Source: Cercis canadensis (Eukaryota > Streptophyta > Magnoliopsida > Fabales > Fabaceae). From it: 64,000 nucleotides of DNA. The stretch covers positions 354,761-418,760 of the forward strand of contig QAOA01007183.1 in the NCBI GenBank assembly GCA_003255065.1, in the 5' to 3' direction. The notes under the pieces are model-generated. The model had not been told where the DNA came from and did not search any database. It saw only the letters and a program-made list of their open reading frames with translations. The translations under genes were made by a program, and so were the position numbers. Shown here piece by piece: positions 48,801 through 61,815 of the stretch (position 1 is the stretch's first letter; the number at the start of each line of letters is the position of its first letter).

Positions 48801-50519
48801 CTGGTGAGTCATTATATTTGGCCTAGGACCCAATTTCGGTTCATCCCTGTATTTGACTTAGATACTTTTCTTGTGGTTCACTGTTTCTGAGACGGGACAG
48901 TTTCCTGGTAAGTCACTATATATGACCTGGAACCCTGTTTCGGTTCATCCCAATATCTGATTTGGACATTTTTCTTTAGTTCACTGTTTCTGGGACGAGA
49001 CAGTTTCCTGGTGAATTATTATATCTGTCCCGGTACCCTGTTTCGGTTCTACCTTGTATATGACTAAGATATTTTTCTTGTGGTTTACTGTATATGGGAC
49101 GAGACAGTTTCCTGTTAAGTCAATATATCTGGCCCGAGAACCTGTTTTGGTTCATACTTGTATCTGACTCAGATATTTTTCATGTGGTTCATTGTATTTG
49201 GGACGAGAATGTTTGCTGTTGACTCACTATATCTGACCCAGGACCCTGTTTCGTTTCATCTCTTTATCTTACTCTGATAATTTTCTTGTGATCCACTGTA
49301 TTTGGGACGAGACTATTTCCTGGAGAGTAACTATATTTGACCTGGTACCCTGTTTCGATTCATCCTTGTATCTGACTCACATTTTTCTTATGGTTCACTT
49401 TATCTGAGATGGGACAGTTTCCTGGTGAGTCACTATATCTGGCCTAAGACCTTGTTTCGCCTCATCCCTCTATCTGACTCGGATATTTTTCTTGTGGTTC
49501 ACTGTATCTGGGACGAGACTGTTTCCTGGTGAGTCACTATATTTGACCAAGGACCCTGTTTCGGTTCATCGCTGTATCTAACTCAGATATTTTTCTTGTG
49601 ATTCACTATATTTGGGACGGGCCAGTTTCTTGGTGAGTCAATATATCTAGCCTGAGACCTTGTTTTGGTTCTTCCCTTTATCTGACTCGGATAATTTTCA
49701 TGTCGTTCATTGTATCTGGGACGAGACAGTTTCCTGATAAGTCATTATATTTGGCCTAGGACCCTGTTTCGGTTCAACCCTGTATCTGACTCAGATATTT
49801 TTATTGTGGTTCACTCTATTTGAGATGGGACAGTTTCCTGTTGAGCCACTATATCTGACCTGGGAACTTGTTTCGGCTCATCCCTGTATCTGACTCAGAT
49901 ATTTTTCTTGTCGTTCACTATATCTGAGACGAGACTGTTTCCTGTAAAGTCACTATATCTGGCCCGAGACCCTATTTCGGTTCGTCACTTTTTCTGACTC
50001 GGATATTTTTGTTGTGGTTCACTGTATCTGGGACGGGACTGTTTCCTGGTGAGTCCCTATATCTGGCCTAGCACACTGTTTCGGTTCTTTCTTGTAAGTG
50101 ACTCGGATATTTTTCATGTCGTTCACTGTATCTGGGACCGGACAGTTTCATGGTGAGTCACTATATTTGGCTTAGGACCCTATTTCTGTTCATCCCTGTA
50201 TCTGACTTAGATATTTTTATTGTGGTTCACTCTATTTGAGACGGGTCAGTTTCCTATTGAGTCACTATATCTGGCCTGGGAGCTTGTTTCGTCTCATTCC
50301 TGTATCTGACTCAGACATTTTTCTTGTGGTTCGCTATATTTGGGACAGGACAATTTCCTGGTGAGTCACTATATTTGGCGTCGGATCTTGTTTCGGTTCA
50401 TCCCTTTATTTGACTTAGATATTTTTCTTGTCGTTCACTATTTCTGAGACGGGACAGTTTCTTGGTGAGTCACTATATCTGGCCCGGGATCCTTTTTCGG
50501 TTTATCCCTGTATTTGACT

Positions 50520-52075
50520 TAGATATTTTTCTTGGGGTTCACTATATCTGGGATGGGACAGTTTCCTGGTGAGTCACTATATCTGGTCTGGGATCTTGTT
50601 TCGGTTCATCCCTGCATTTGACTTAGATATTTTTCTTATGGTTCACTGTTTCTGAGATGGGACAGTTTCCTGGTGAGTCCCTATATCTGGCCCGGAACCC
50701 TGTTTCGGTTCATCCCTATATTTGACTTAGATATTTTTCTTGTAGTTCACTGTTTCTGGGACGAGACAGTTTCCTCTTGAATCATTATATCTGTCCCGGT
50801 TCCCTGTTTCGGTTCTGCCTTGTATCTGGGACAGGAATGTTTGCTATTAATTCACTATATCTGACCCAGGACCCTGTTTCGGTTCATCCCTTTATCTTAC
50901 TTTGATAATTTTCTTTTGATCCATTGTATCTGGGACATGACTGTTTCCTGGTGAGTAACTATATTTGACCCGATATTCTGTTTCTGTTCATCCCTGTATC
51001 TGACTCAGACATTTTTCTTGTGGTTCACTATTTCTAGGACGGGACAGTTTCCTGGTGAGTCACTATATCTGTCCCGGTACCCTGTTTTGGTTCTGCCTTG
51101 TATATGACTCAGATATTTTTCTTGTGGTTTACTGTATATGGGACGGGACAGTTTCCTGTTGAGTCAATATATCTGGCACGAGAACTTGTATCTGACCCGG
51201 ATATTTTTCATGTGGTTCACTGTATCTGGGACGGGACTGTTTGCTGTTGATTCACTATATCTGACCCAGGACCCTGTTTCGGTTCATCCCTTTATCATAC
51301 TCTTATAATTTTCTTGTGATCCACTGTATCTGGGATAGGACTGTTTCCTGGTGAGGAACTATATTTGACCCGGTAACCTGTTTCGGTTCATCCGTGTATC
51401 TGACTCAGACATTTTTCTTATGGTTTACTCTATCTGAGACGGGATAGTTTCCTGGTGAGTCACTATATCTGACCTAAGATATTGTTTCGCCTCATCCCTC
51501 TATCTGACTCGTATATTTTTCTTGTGGTTCACTGTATCTGGGACGGGATTGTTTCCTGTTGAGTCAATATATTTGACCCGGGACCCTGTTTCGGTTCATC
51601 GCTATATCTGACTCAGACATTTTTCTTGTGGTTCACTATATCTTGGCCGGGCCAGTTTCCTTGTGAGTCACTATATCTGGCCTAGGACCCTGTTCCGTTT
51701 CTTCCCTTTATCTGACTCGGATATTTTTCATGTCGTTCACTGTATCTGGGACGGGACAGTTTCCTGATAAGTCACTATATTTGGCCTAGCTCCCTGTTTC
51801 GGTTCATCCCTGTATTTGACTTAAACATTTTTCTTGTGGTTCACTATTTCTGGGACAGTACTGTTTCCTGGTGAGTCACTATATCTGGCCTGGGACCCTA
51901 CTTCGGTTCTTTATTATATCTGCATCGGATATTTTTCATGTCGTTCACTGTATCTTGGAAGGGACAGTTTCCTGATAAGTCACTATATTTGGCCTAGGAC
52001 CCTGTTTCGGTTCATCCCTATATCTGGCTCAGATATTTTTCTTGTGGTTCACTCTATCTGAGATTGGACAGTTTC
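50520..52075 (-). repeat. Array 3 duplicated block, copy 1
   Basis: About 1.55 kb collinear with 56807-58360 at an offset of 6286-6302 bp. The offset shifts where each copy has a small private deletion. It includes a monomer at about 50811-50830 that has lost one subunit. Confidence 0.85.
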
Positions 52076-55000
52076 CTGGTGAGTCACCATATCTGGCCTA
52101 AGACCTTGTTTCACCTCATCCTAGTATCTGATTAAGATATTTTTCTTGTGGTTCACTGTAACTGGGACGAGACTGTTTCCAGGTGAGTCACTATATTTGA
52201 CCCGGGACCCTGTTTCGATTCATCCCTATATCAAACTCAGACATTTTTCTTGTGGTTCACTATATCTGGGACGAGAAGGATTCCTGGTGAGTCACTATAT
52301 CTAGTCTCGGATCCTGTTTCGGTTCATCCCTTTAATTGACTGAGATATTTTTCTTGTCGTTCATTGTTTTTGAGACGGGATAGTTTCCTGGTGAGTCACT
52401 ATATCTGGCCCGGGACCCTTTTTCGATTCATCCCTGTATCTGACTCAGACATTATTCTTGGGGTTCACTATATCTGGGACGGGGCAGTTTCCTGGTGAGT
52501 CACTATATCTGGCCTGGGACCCTGTTTCATTTCATCCCTGTATTTGACTTAGATATTTTTCTTATGGTTCACTGTTTCTAAGATAGGACAATTTCCTAGT
52601 GAGACACTATATTTGAACCCTGTTTCGATTCATCCCTATATCTGACTTGGATATTTTTCTTGTAGTTCACTGTTTTTGGGACGAGACAGTTTCCTGGTGA
52701 ATCATTATATCTGTCCTGGTACCCTGTTTCGGTTCTGCCTTGTATAGGACTCATATATTTTTCTTATGGTTTACTGTATATAGGACGGGACAGTTTCCTG
52801 TTGAATCAATATATCTGGCCCGGGAAACTGTTTCAGTTCATACTTGTATCTGACTTAGATATTTTTCATGTGGTTCACTGTATCTGGGACGGGACTATTT
52901 GCTGTTGAGTCACTATATCTGACCCAGGACCCTGTTTCGATTCATGCCTTTATCTTACTCTGATAATTTTCTTGTGATCCACTGTATCTGGGACGGGATT
53001 GTTTCCTGGTGAGTAACTATATTTGACCTGGCACCCTGTTTCGGTTCATCCCTGTATCTGACTCAGACATTTTTCTTATGGTTCACTCTATTTCAGACAG
53101 GACAGTTTCCCTGGTGAGTCACTATATCTGGCTTAAGACCTTGTTTCGCCTCATCCCTCTATCTGACTTGGATATTTTTCTTGTGGTTCACTGTATCTGG
53201 GACGAGACTGTTTCCTGCTGAGGCACTATATTTGACCCGGGATCCTGTTTCCGTTCATCCCCGTATCTGACGCAGATATTTTTCTTGTGGTTCACTATAT
53301 CTGGGACGGGCCAGTTTCCTGGTGAGTCACTATATCTGGACTAGGACCCTGTTTCAGTTCTTCCCTTTATCTGACTCGGATATTTTTCATGTTGTTCACT
53401 ATATCTGGGACAGGACAGCTTCCTGATAAGTCACTATATTTGGCCTAGGTCCTTGTTTCGGTACATCCCTGTATTTGACTCAGACATTTTTCTTGTGGTT
53501 CATTATTTATGGGACGAGACAGTTTCCTGGTGAGTCACTATATTTGGCCTGGGACCTTGTTTCGGTTCTTCCCTGTATCTGACTCGGATATTTTTCATGT
53601 CGTTCACTGTATCTGGGACGGGACAGTTTCTTGATAAGTCATTATATTTGGCCTAGGACCCTATTTCGATTCAACCCTCTATCTGACTTAGATATTTTTT
53701 TTTGTGGTTCACTCTATTTGTGACGGGACAGTTTTCTTTTGAGTCACTATATCAGGCCTGGGAGCTTGTTTCGGCTCATCCATGTATTTGACTCAGATAT
53801 TTTTCTCTTGGTTCACTATATCTGAGACAAGACTATTTCCTGTTGAGTCACTATATCTGGCCCGAGACCCTATTTCGATCTGTCCCATATTCTGACTTGG
53901 ATATTTTTCTTGTGGTTCACTGTATCTGGGACGGGACTCTTTCCTGCTGAGTCACTATATTTGGCCTGGGACCCTGTTTCGATTCTTTCTTGTATCTGAC
54001 TCGGATATTTTCATGTCGTTCACTGTATCTACGACGGGACTGTTTTATGATGAGTCACTATATTTGGCCTAGGAACTATTTTCGGTTCATCCCTGTATCT
54101 TACTCAGACATTTTTCTTAGGATTCATTATTTTTGGGATGGGACAGTTTCCTGTTGAGTCACAATATCTGGCCCGAGACCCTATTTCGGTTCGTCCCTTT
54201 TTCTGACTCGGATATTTTTCTTGTGGTTCACTGTATCTGGGACGGGACTTTTTCCTGGTGAGTCACTATATCTGGCCTGGGACCCTGTTTCAATTCTTCC
54301 CTGTATTTGACTCGGATATTTTTCATGTCATTCACTGTATCTGGGATGGGACAGTTTCCTGATAAGTCACTATATTTGCCCAGGTCCCTGTTTCGGTTCT
54401 TCCCTATATCTGACTCGGATATTTTCCATGTCGTTCACTGTATCTGGGACGGGACAATTTCCTAATAAGTCACTATATTTGCCTAGGTCCCTATTTCGGT
54501 TCTTCCCTGTATCTGACTCAGATATTTTCCATGTCGTTCACCGTATCTGGGATGAGACGGTTTCTTGATAAGTCACTAGATTTGGCGTAGGACCCTGTTT
54601 TGGTTCACCCCTGTATCTGACTCAGATTTTTTTATTGTGGTTCACTCTATTTGAGACAGGACAGTTTCATGTTAAGTCACTATATCTGGCCTGGAACTTG
54701 TTTCGGCTCATCCATGTATCTGACTCAGATATTTTTCTTATGGTTCACTGTATCTGACGCAGGACTGCTTCTTGTTGAGTCACTATATCTGGCCTGAGAC
54801 CCTATTTCGGTTCGTTTCTTTTTCTGACTCAGATATTTTTCTTGTGGTTCACTGTATCTAGAACGGGACTGTTTCCTGCTGAGTCACTATATCTAGCCTG
54901 GGACCCTGTTTAGGTTCTTTCTTGTATTTGACTCGGATATTTTTAATGTCGTTCACTGTATCTAGGACGGGACAATTTTATGGTGAGTCACTATATTTGG

Positions 55001-56806
55001 CCTAGGAACCTGTTTGGGTTCATCCCTGTATCTGACTCAGATATTTTTCTTGTGTTTCACTATATCAGGGATGGGACAGTTTCCTTGTGAGTCACCATAT
55101 CTGACCTAATACCTTGTTTCGCCTCATCCTAGTATCTGACTCAGATATTTTTCTTGTGGTTCACTGTATCTGGGACGGGACTGTTTCCTGGTGAGTCACT
55201 TTATTTGACCTAGGACCCTGTTTCGGTTCATCCCTGTATCTAACTCAAACATTTTTCTTGTGTTTCACTATATCTGGGACTTGACAATTTCCTGCTAAGT
55301 CACTATATCTGGCCTCAGATCCTGTTTCGGTTCATCACTTTATTTGACTTAGATATTTTTCTTCTGGTTTACTGTATATGGGACGGGACCGTTTCCTGTT
55401 GAGTCAATATATTTGGCCCGAGAACCTGTTTCGGTTCATACTTGTATCTGACTCGGATATTTTTCATGTGGTTCACTGTATCTGGGACGGGACTATTTGC
55501 TATTGATTCACTATATCTGACCCAGGACCCTGTTTCAATTCATCCCTGTATCTGACTCAAACATTTTTCTTATGGTTCACTCTATTTGAGACGGGACAGT
55601 TTCCTGGTGAGTCACTATATCTGGTCTAAGACCTTGTTTCGCCTCATCCCTCTATCTGACTCGGATATTTTTCTTGTGGTTCACTGTATCTGGGACGAGA
55701 CAGTTTCCTTATAATTCACTATATTTGGCCTAGGTCCATGTTTCGGTTCATCCCTGTATCTGACTCAGACATTTTTTTGGTGGTTCACTATTTCTAGAAC
55801 GGGACAGTTTCCTGGTGAGTCACTATATCTGTCCCAGTACCCTGTTTCGGTTCTGCCTTGTATATGACTCAGATATTTTTCTTGTAGTTTACTGTATATG
55901 GGACGGGACAGTTTCCTATTAAGTCAATATATCTGGCCCGAGAACCTGTTTCGGTTCATACTTGTATCTGACTCGGATATTTTTCATGTGGTTCACTGTA
56001 TCTGTGACGGGACTGTTTGCTGTTTATTCACTATATCTGACCCAAGACCCTGTTTTGGTTCATCCCTTTATCTTACTCTGTTAATTTTCTTGTGATCCAC
56101 TGTATCTGGGACAGGATTGCTTCCTGGTGAGTAACTATATTTGACCCGTTAACCTATTTCGATTCATCCATGTATCTGTCTCAGACATTTTTCTTATGGT
56201 TCACTCTATCTGAGACGGGATAATTTTCTGGTGAGTCATTATATCTGGCCTAAGACCTTGTTTAGCCTCATCCCTCTATCTGACTCGGATATTTTTCTTG
56301 TGGTTCACTGTATATGGGACGGGACTGTTTCCTAGTGAGTCAATATATTTGACCCGGGACCCTGTTTCGGTTCATCCCCGTATCTGACTTAGACATTTTT
56401 CTTGTGGTTCACTATATCTGGGACGGGCCAGTTTCCTGGTGAGTCACTATATCTGGCCTAGGATGCTGTTCCGGTTCTTCCTTCTATCTGACTCTGATAT
56501 TTTTCATGTCGTTCATTGTATCTGGGACGGGACAGTTTCCTAATAAGTCACTATATTTAGCCTAGGTCCATGTTTCGGTTCATTCCTGTATCTGACTCAG
56601 ACATTTTTCTTACGGTTCATTATTTCTGGGATGGGACTGTTTCCTGGTGAGTCACTATATCTGGCCTGGGACCTTGTTTCGGTTCTTTCTTGTATCTGCC
56701 TCAGATATTTTTCATGTCGTTCACTGTATCTAGGACGGGACAGTTTCCTGATAAGTCACTATATTTGGCCTAGGACCCTGTTTCGGTTCATCCCTGTATC
56801 TGCCTC

Positions 56807-58360
56807 AGATATTTTTCTTGGGGTTCACTATATCTGGGACAGGACAGTTTCCTGGTGAGTCACTATATCTGGCCTGGGACCTTGTTTCGGTTCATCCTTA
56901 CATTTGACTTAGATATTTTTCTTGTGGTTCACTGTTTCTGAGACGGGACAGTTTCCTAGTGAGTCCCTATATCTGGTCTGGAACCCTGTTTCGATTCATC
57001 CCTATATCTGACTTAGATATTTTTCTTGTAGTTCACTGTTTCTGGGAGGAGACAGTTTCCTGTTGAATCATTATATTTGTCCCGGTTCCCTGTTTCGGTT
57101 CTGCGTTGTATCTGGGACGGGAATGTTTGCTGTTAATTCACTATATCTGACCCAGGACCCTGTTTCGGTTCATCCCTTTATCTTACTTTGATAATTTTCT
57201 TTTGATCCATTGTATCTAGGACAGGACTGTTTCCTGGTGAGTAACTATATTTGACCTGGTACCCTGTTTCGGTTCATCCTTGTATCTGACTCAGACATTT
57301 TTCTTGTGGTTCACTATTTCTAGGACGGGACAGTTTCCTGGTGAGTCACTATATCTATCCTGGTACCTTGTTTTGGTTCTGCCTTGTATATGACTCAGAT
57401 ATTTTTCTTGTGGTTTACTGTATATGGGACGGGACAGTTTCCTGTTGAGTCAATATATCTGGCCCGAGAACCTATTTCGGTTCATACTTGTATCTGACTC
57501 GGATATTTTTCATGTGGTTCACTGTATCTGGGACGGGACTGTTTGCTGTTGATTCACTATATCTGACCTAGGACCCTGTTTCGGTTCATCCCTTTATCTT
57601 ACTCTGATAATTTTCTTGTGATCCACTGTATCTGGGACAGGACTGTTTCCTGGTGAGGAACTATATTTGACCTGGTAACCTGTTTTGGTTCATCCGTGTA
57701 TCTGACTCAGACATTTTTCTTATGATTCACTCTATCTGAGACGAGATAGTTTCCTGGTGAGTCACTATATCTGGCCTAACACCTTGTTTTGCCTCATCCC
57801 TCTATCTGACTAGGATATTTTTCTTGTGATTCACTGTATCTCGGACGGGACTGTTTCCTGGTGAGTCAATATATTTGACCCGGGACCTTGTTTCGGTTCA
57901 TCCCTATATCTGACTCAGACATTTATCTTGTGGGACGGGTCAGTTTCCTTGTGAGTCACTATATCTGGTCTAAGACCCTGTTCCAGTTCTTCCCTTTATT
58001 TGACTCGGATATTTTTCATGTCGTTCCCTGTATCTGGGACGGGACAGTTTCCTGATAAGTCACTATATTTGGCCTAGGTCCCTGTTTCGGTTCATTCCTG
58101 TATTTGACTCAAACATTTTTCTACTGGTTCACTATTTCTGGGACAAGACTGTTTCTTGTTGAGTCACTATATCTGGCCTGGGACCATGTTTCGGTTCTTT
58201 CTTATATATGCCTTGGATATTTTTCATGTCGTTCACTGTATCTGGGATGAGACAGTTTCCTGAGAAGTCACTATATTTGGCCTAGGACCCTGTTTCGGTT
58301 CATCCCTATATCTGCCTCAGATATTTTTCTTGTGGTTCACTCTATCTGAGATTAGACAGT
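56807..58360 (-). repeat. Array 3 duplicated block, copy 2
   Basis: Second copy of 50520-52075. It shares the subunit-loss monomer (57097-57112) and is cut at its end by the LTR of element D. Confidence 0.85.
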
Positions 58361-59778
58361 TGATGAAAACACTTTTTATACATTAGTTATCCCTTATACT
58401 TAGTATTTTAAACCTCTTTTGGGCTGAATTGAGTAGACTTGGACCTCATTTGATGACCTTGGATCCATTTGTGCTTAATTGCAATTTCCAGCAATACTGA
58501 GCATTTTATGCTGTCTCTGTGTTTCGTGCATATCTTGAGTTCTGTATGTCTAAAAATTCCGAGTCATACCTTGTAGAAAAGCTGAGAGAATTTTCTACAA
58601 CTTGCATTAAGGGCTCCAAAGCCAATTCGGACGTCTAGAAGGTCATATGCAGCCTAGAAGTCAGAGAAGACATGCTGTCACAGGATCCTGATCTACATGC
58701 AGTGTTTGGGCCATAACTTGAGTTGTGAATGTCATATGGACTTGAAACGGGTACCATTGGAAATCTAACAGACAGAGCAATTTTTATGAAACCCGGTTCA
58801 CCATATTTTATATTGAAGATGGTCTTATTTGCGGTGGAAGTTGGCTGATGGTTCCAGACACCTATTGGCACTTAAATGGGCTTAACTTCCTCATGACAAG
58901 TCCAAATGGGCCCAAACCAAAGCCCAATTAAAGCTAAGGCCCATGGGAACAAGTCTACCCTAAGGGCAATTTAGGTGTGCATGTAATTTTGGAGGTCTAT
59001 ATCAGCACAAAGGGGCAGCCGAAATTCATATCAAGTCATTTAGATATTTTAGACAGCTTTTGAACTTTCCTTAGTCTTTAAGTTTTCTCTTTAGATATTT
59101 TGTAAGAACTTACCTTCTCTTGTTCATGGAGGGCTAATTCATCAAATCAATCCAGGTTTTGGCTGTTCTGATTATTGGTTTTGAGATTATGTGTTGTTGT
59201 TATTCATTTAGTTGTTAATCAAGTTTTTCAATCCTCTGAAATATTCTGTTTGAATTGCTTAATTCGAATTTGGATTTTCATATTCTGTTTGCATGTGATA
59301 CAAGAGGATTGTATGGTTGATTAATGTTTCTGAGCTTTTGGATGGATTAATTACCTTGGCTGGATCATGGACTTAGGTAAAACTGGACTTGAATGTTTGC
59401 TTAATTCATTTAGTCTTAGTTAAAACCGAATTCTGGTTGCTTAACCAGTGGACATCCATAGAACATTGAGAGGCTTCTTGATATGTTTTAAAGGCCAAGA
59501 ACATGGTTAATAATTGAATGGATCAATTGAAATCAAGGATGGACTAAAATCAGAATCAGTTAAGACTTGGATTGGTTGTTTTCCCTAAAACTTTACCACT
59601 TACAATTAATTTCTGTCAAACACTTGAACAAACAAAACCCCCCTGTTGATATGGTTCTTAATATGATTCACTAAATAGAACAATCCTTAGGTTCGACTTA
59701 GGGCTGCCTTATGCTACAAGTAGCTTAGGTAACTGACCTTAAACTTTAACTAATTTGAGGAGCCTCGGCAGCTCATCA
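58361..59778 (+). repeat. Element D 5' LTR
   Basis: 1418 bp from TGATGAAAACAC to CAGCTCATCA. Closest to the nested solo LTR at 39686-41113. Confidence 0.95.
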
Positions 59779-59783
59779 AATTT

Positions 59784-59801
59784 TGGCGCCGTTGCCGGGG
59801 A
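59784..59801 (+). other. Primer binding site of element D (tRNA-Asp)
   Basis: TGGCGCCGTTGCCGGGGA, identical to that of element C and a perfect tRNA-Asp(GTC) complement, five bases after the LTR. Confidence 0.95.
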
Positions 59802-60471
59802 TTGTTCTATCTTTGAATCAATATTATTAGTAGTAAAACTGACTTTTAACTTCCCCCTAATTCACTCTGCTTGTGTTTGAGTTTTTGTTCTTTTTAGGGT
59901 TTTGGCCACTTTTTCCATAACTTTTTGGCCAAGTACCCATTCTGTTTGAGGCCAGTGGCCATTGTTTTTCTTGATTTGAGGTTCCCCTCAATGTTTTACG
60001 TTGTCCTTGTGTGAAACATGTTAATTTGGTTCCATTTTTCCTTGTTTTTCCTTCGGTTTGGCTTGATTTAGTGATTTTCGGTTCTACTATTCCGAACAAA
60101 ATTTTTACTCCGATTGACCTGAAACTTGGTCAGTTGAAGGAAAAGGGGCTAACAACCAACAGTCACAGCTAATAGCTGTGGGATCTGCCTTTTTAAGCCA
60201 AATTCCACTATTTTAACCACTTTTCCATTTTTTAAAGATTTTTTATTTGATTTTTGAGTTCTATTTTCATCTACCTTTCGTCCTGTGGTGGTAGAAATTT
60301 TTTTTAAAATGTTTAGATACCTTTTCTAGTCCTATTTTGGTGTCTTTTTACCTTTGTTTTGTGTTTTTGGTGTGTTTCGGTTTTAGCTAAATTTTGTCAG
60401 TTTTGTGTGTTTTTCTGTGTTTTTGTGCATTGTGGTGTGTTTAGGCATTTACCCACTTGTTTGCATGGTGT
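59802..60471 (+). other. Element D untranslated leader
   Basis: About 670 bp, T/G-rich, non-coding, collinear with A and C. Contains the hairpin at 60163-60181. Confidence 0.75.
60163..60181 (+). other. Leader hairpin of element D
   Basis: TCACAGCT, three loop bases, AGCTGTGG. Seven Watson-Crick pairs plus a T-G closing pair. Relative to element A one stem pair is changed on both sides. Confidence 0.5.
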
Positions 60472-61815
60472 ATGACTAGGTCTTCTCCTTTTGTATTGCT
60501 TGAAGTAGACCCTGAAATAGAGAGAACCTTGCATACACTTAATAGAGCACATAGGGCTGTTGATAATTTAGATCCTACCATGGCTGAAGCTAGAACTCCT
60601 ATTGTTATTCCTGTTGTTGATCTTGTTGATGAAGGTAATAGAGCTGATAATGCTAATAGAGCTGGAAATAATAATAATAACATGCAGCCTAGAGACAGAA
60701 CTCTTAAGGAATTGGCTACCCCTGATGTTGCTTACCAACCTTTAGGGATCCAATATCCTGAAATTGATACTGCTTTCGAATTGAAATCTGGATTGATACA
60801 CTTGCTGCCAAAGTTTCATGGTCTTGTAGTTGAAGATCCTCATAAACATTTAAAGGAATTCCATGTGGTTTGTTCCACAATGAGGCCACAAGGAATTTCT
60901 GAAGAGCAGATCAAGTTGAGAGCATTCCCTTTCTCTCTTGCTGATGCAGCTAAAGACTGGCTCTTTTACTTGTCACAAGGTTCGGTCAGAAATTGGAGTG
61001 ACATGAAGAAGCTGTTTCTGGCAAAGTTCTTCCCTGCATCCAGAACTGCTGCCATTCGCAAAGACATATGTGGCATAAGGCAACTGCCAGGGGAGACATT
61101 GCATGAGTATTGGGAGAGGTTTACTAAGCTGTGCTCAAGCTACCTTCACCACCAAATAAGTGATCAGCTTTTGATACAATATTTCTATGAGGGCTTGTCA
61201 CCTTCGGATAGAAGTAACATTGATTCTGCTAGTGGAGGAGCATTAGTGGATAAAACACCTGCTGCTGCCAGAGATTTAATTTCCAATATGGCAGAGAATT
61301 CCCAGCAGTTTGGTGTCAGGATGATTCATTCCACCAGGGGAGTCAATGAAGTTGGTGTATCACTTGCTGACCAACAAAGAATGGAGCACAGACTTGATGA
61401 ATTGACTTCCTTGGTCAGGCAATTGGCAGTGGGGCGACAAGTATCCACACTTTAACCTGCAAGCTTGTGTTGCATTTGTGCTTGTCCATCACATCCTACA
61501 GACGCATGCCCTACACTGCAAGATGGTGATTCTGGATTTCAGGATCCCTCTGTAGCTGCAGCAGGTGTTTTCCCTGGTCGACCCCCATACCAATCGCAGC
61601 AGCAGCCTCGATATGATCCGTACTCCAACACTTACAACCCTGGTTGGAGGGATCATCCAAATTTTCGATATGGCAATGCTGCAGCACCACAACAGTAGTC
61701 CTCCCAACAACAGTCGCAGCAGCAGTATAGGCAACCCTGACAACAACAGAGCTAATTTCAATCAGCCAGGCAGGGCCAGTTTCAACAAAATAGGCCACCA
61801 TTCCAGCAGCAGCCT
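60472..61815 (+). pseudogene. gag: gag of element D (broken)
   Basis: The ATG at 60472 matches the start in A and C. An upstream in-frame TTG at 60457 is not needed. 328 codons read openly to TAA 61453-61455 (CAA in C). The gag domain is intact at about residues 105-240. The zinc knuckle CX2CX4HX4C lies after the stop, at 61468-61509. Later stops are TAG 61696 (shared with element A), TGA 61738 and TAA 61753. A Gln-rich linker leads into the protease region. Expression past residue 328 would need readthrough or repair. Confidence 0.93.

Larger units (their letters stand above)
45894..58360 (-). repeat. Satellite array 3 (reverse orientation)
   Basis: About 12.5 kb, roughly 120 monomers, same family and orientation as array 2. 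Its first monomers carry the GGTCGGGACCCTATTTCGGA variant also seen in array 2, which suggests the two arrays were joined before element C arrived. Further in, its own variants dominate (TTTTTCATGTCGTTCACTG, TTTGCTGTTGATTCAC). No gene or further insertion is visible. Confidence 0.97.

Noticed and set aside
23462..56858. Similar ORFs in arrays 2 and 3
   Set aside because: Same satellite read from the other strand. They are artefacts of repeat composition.
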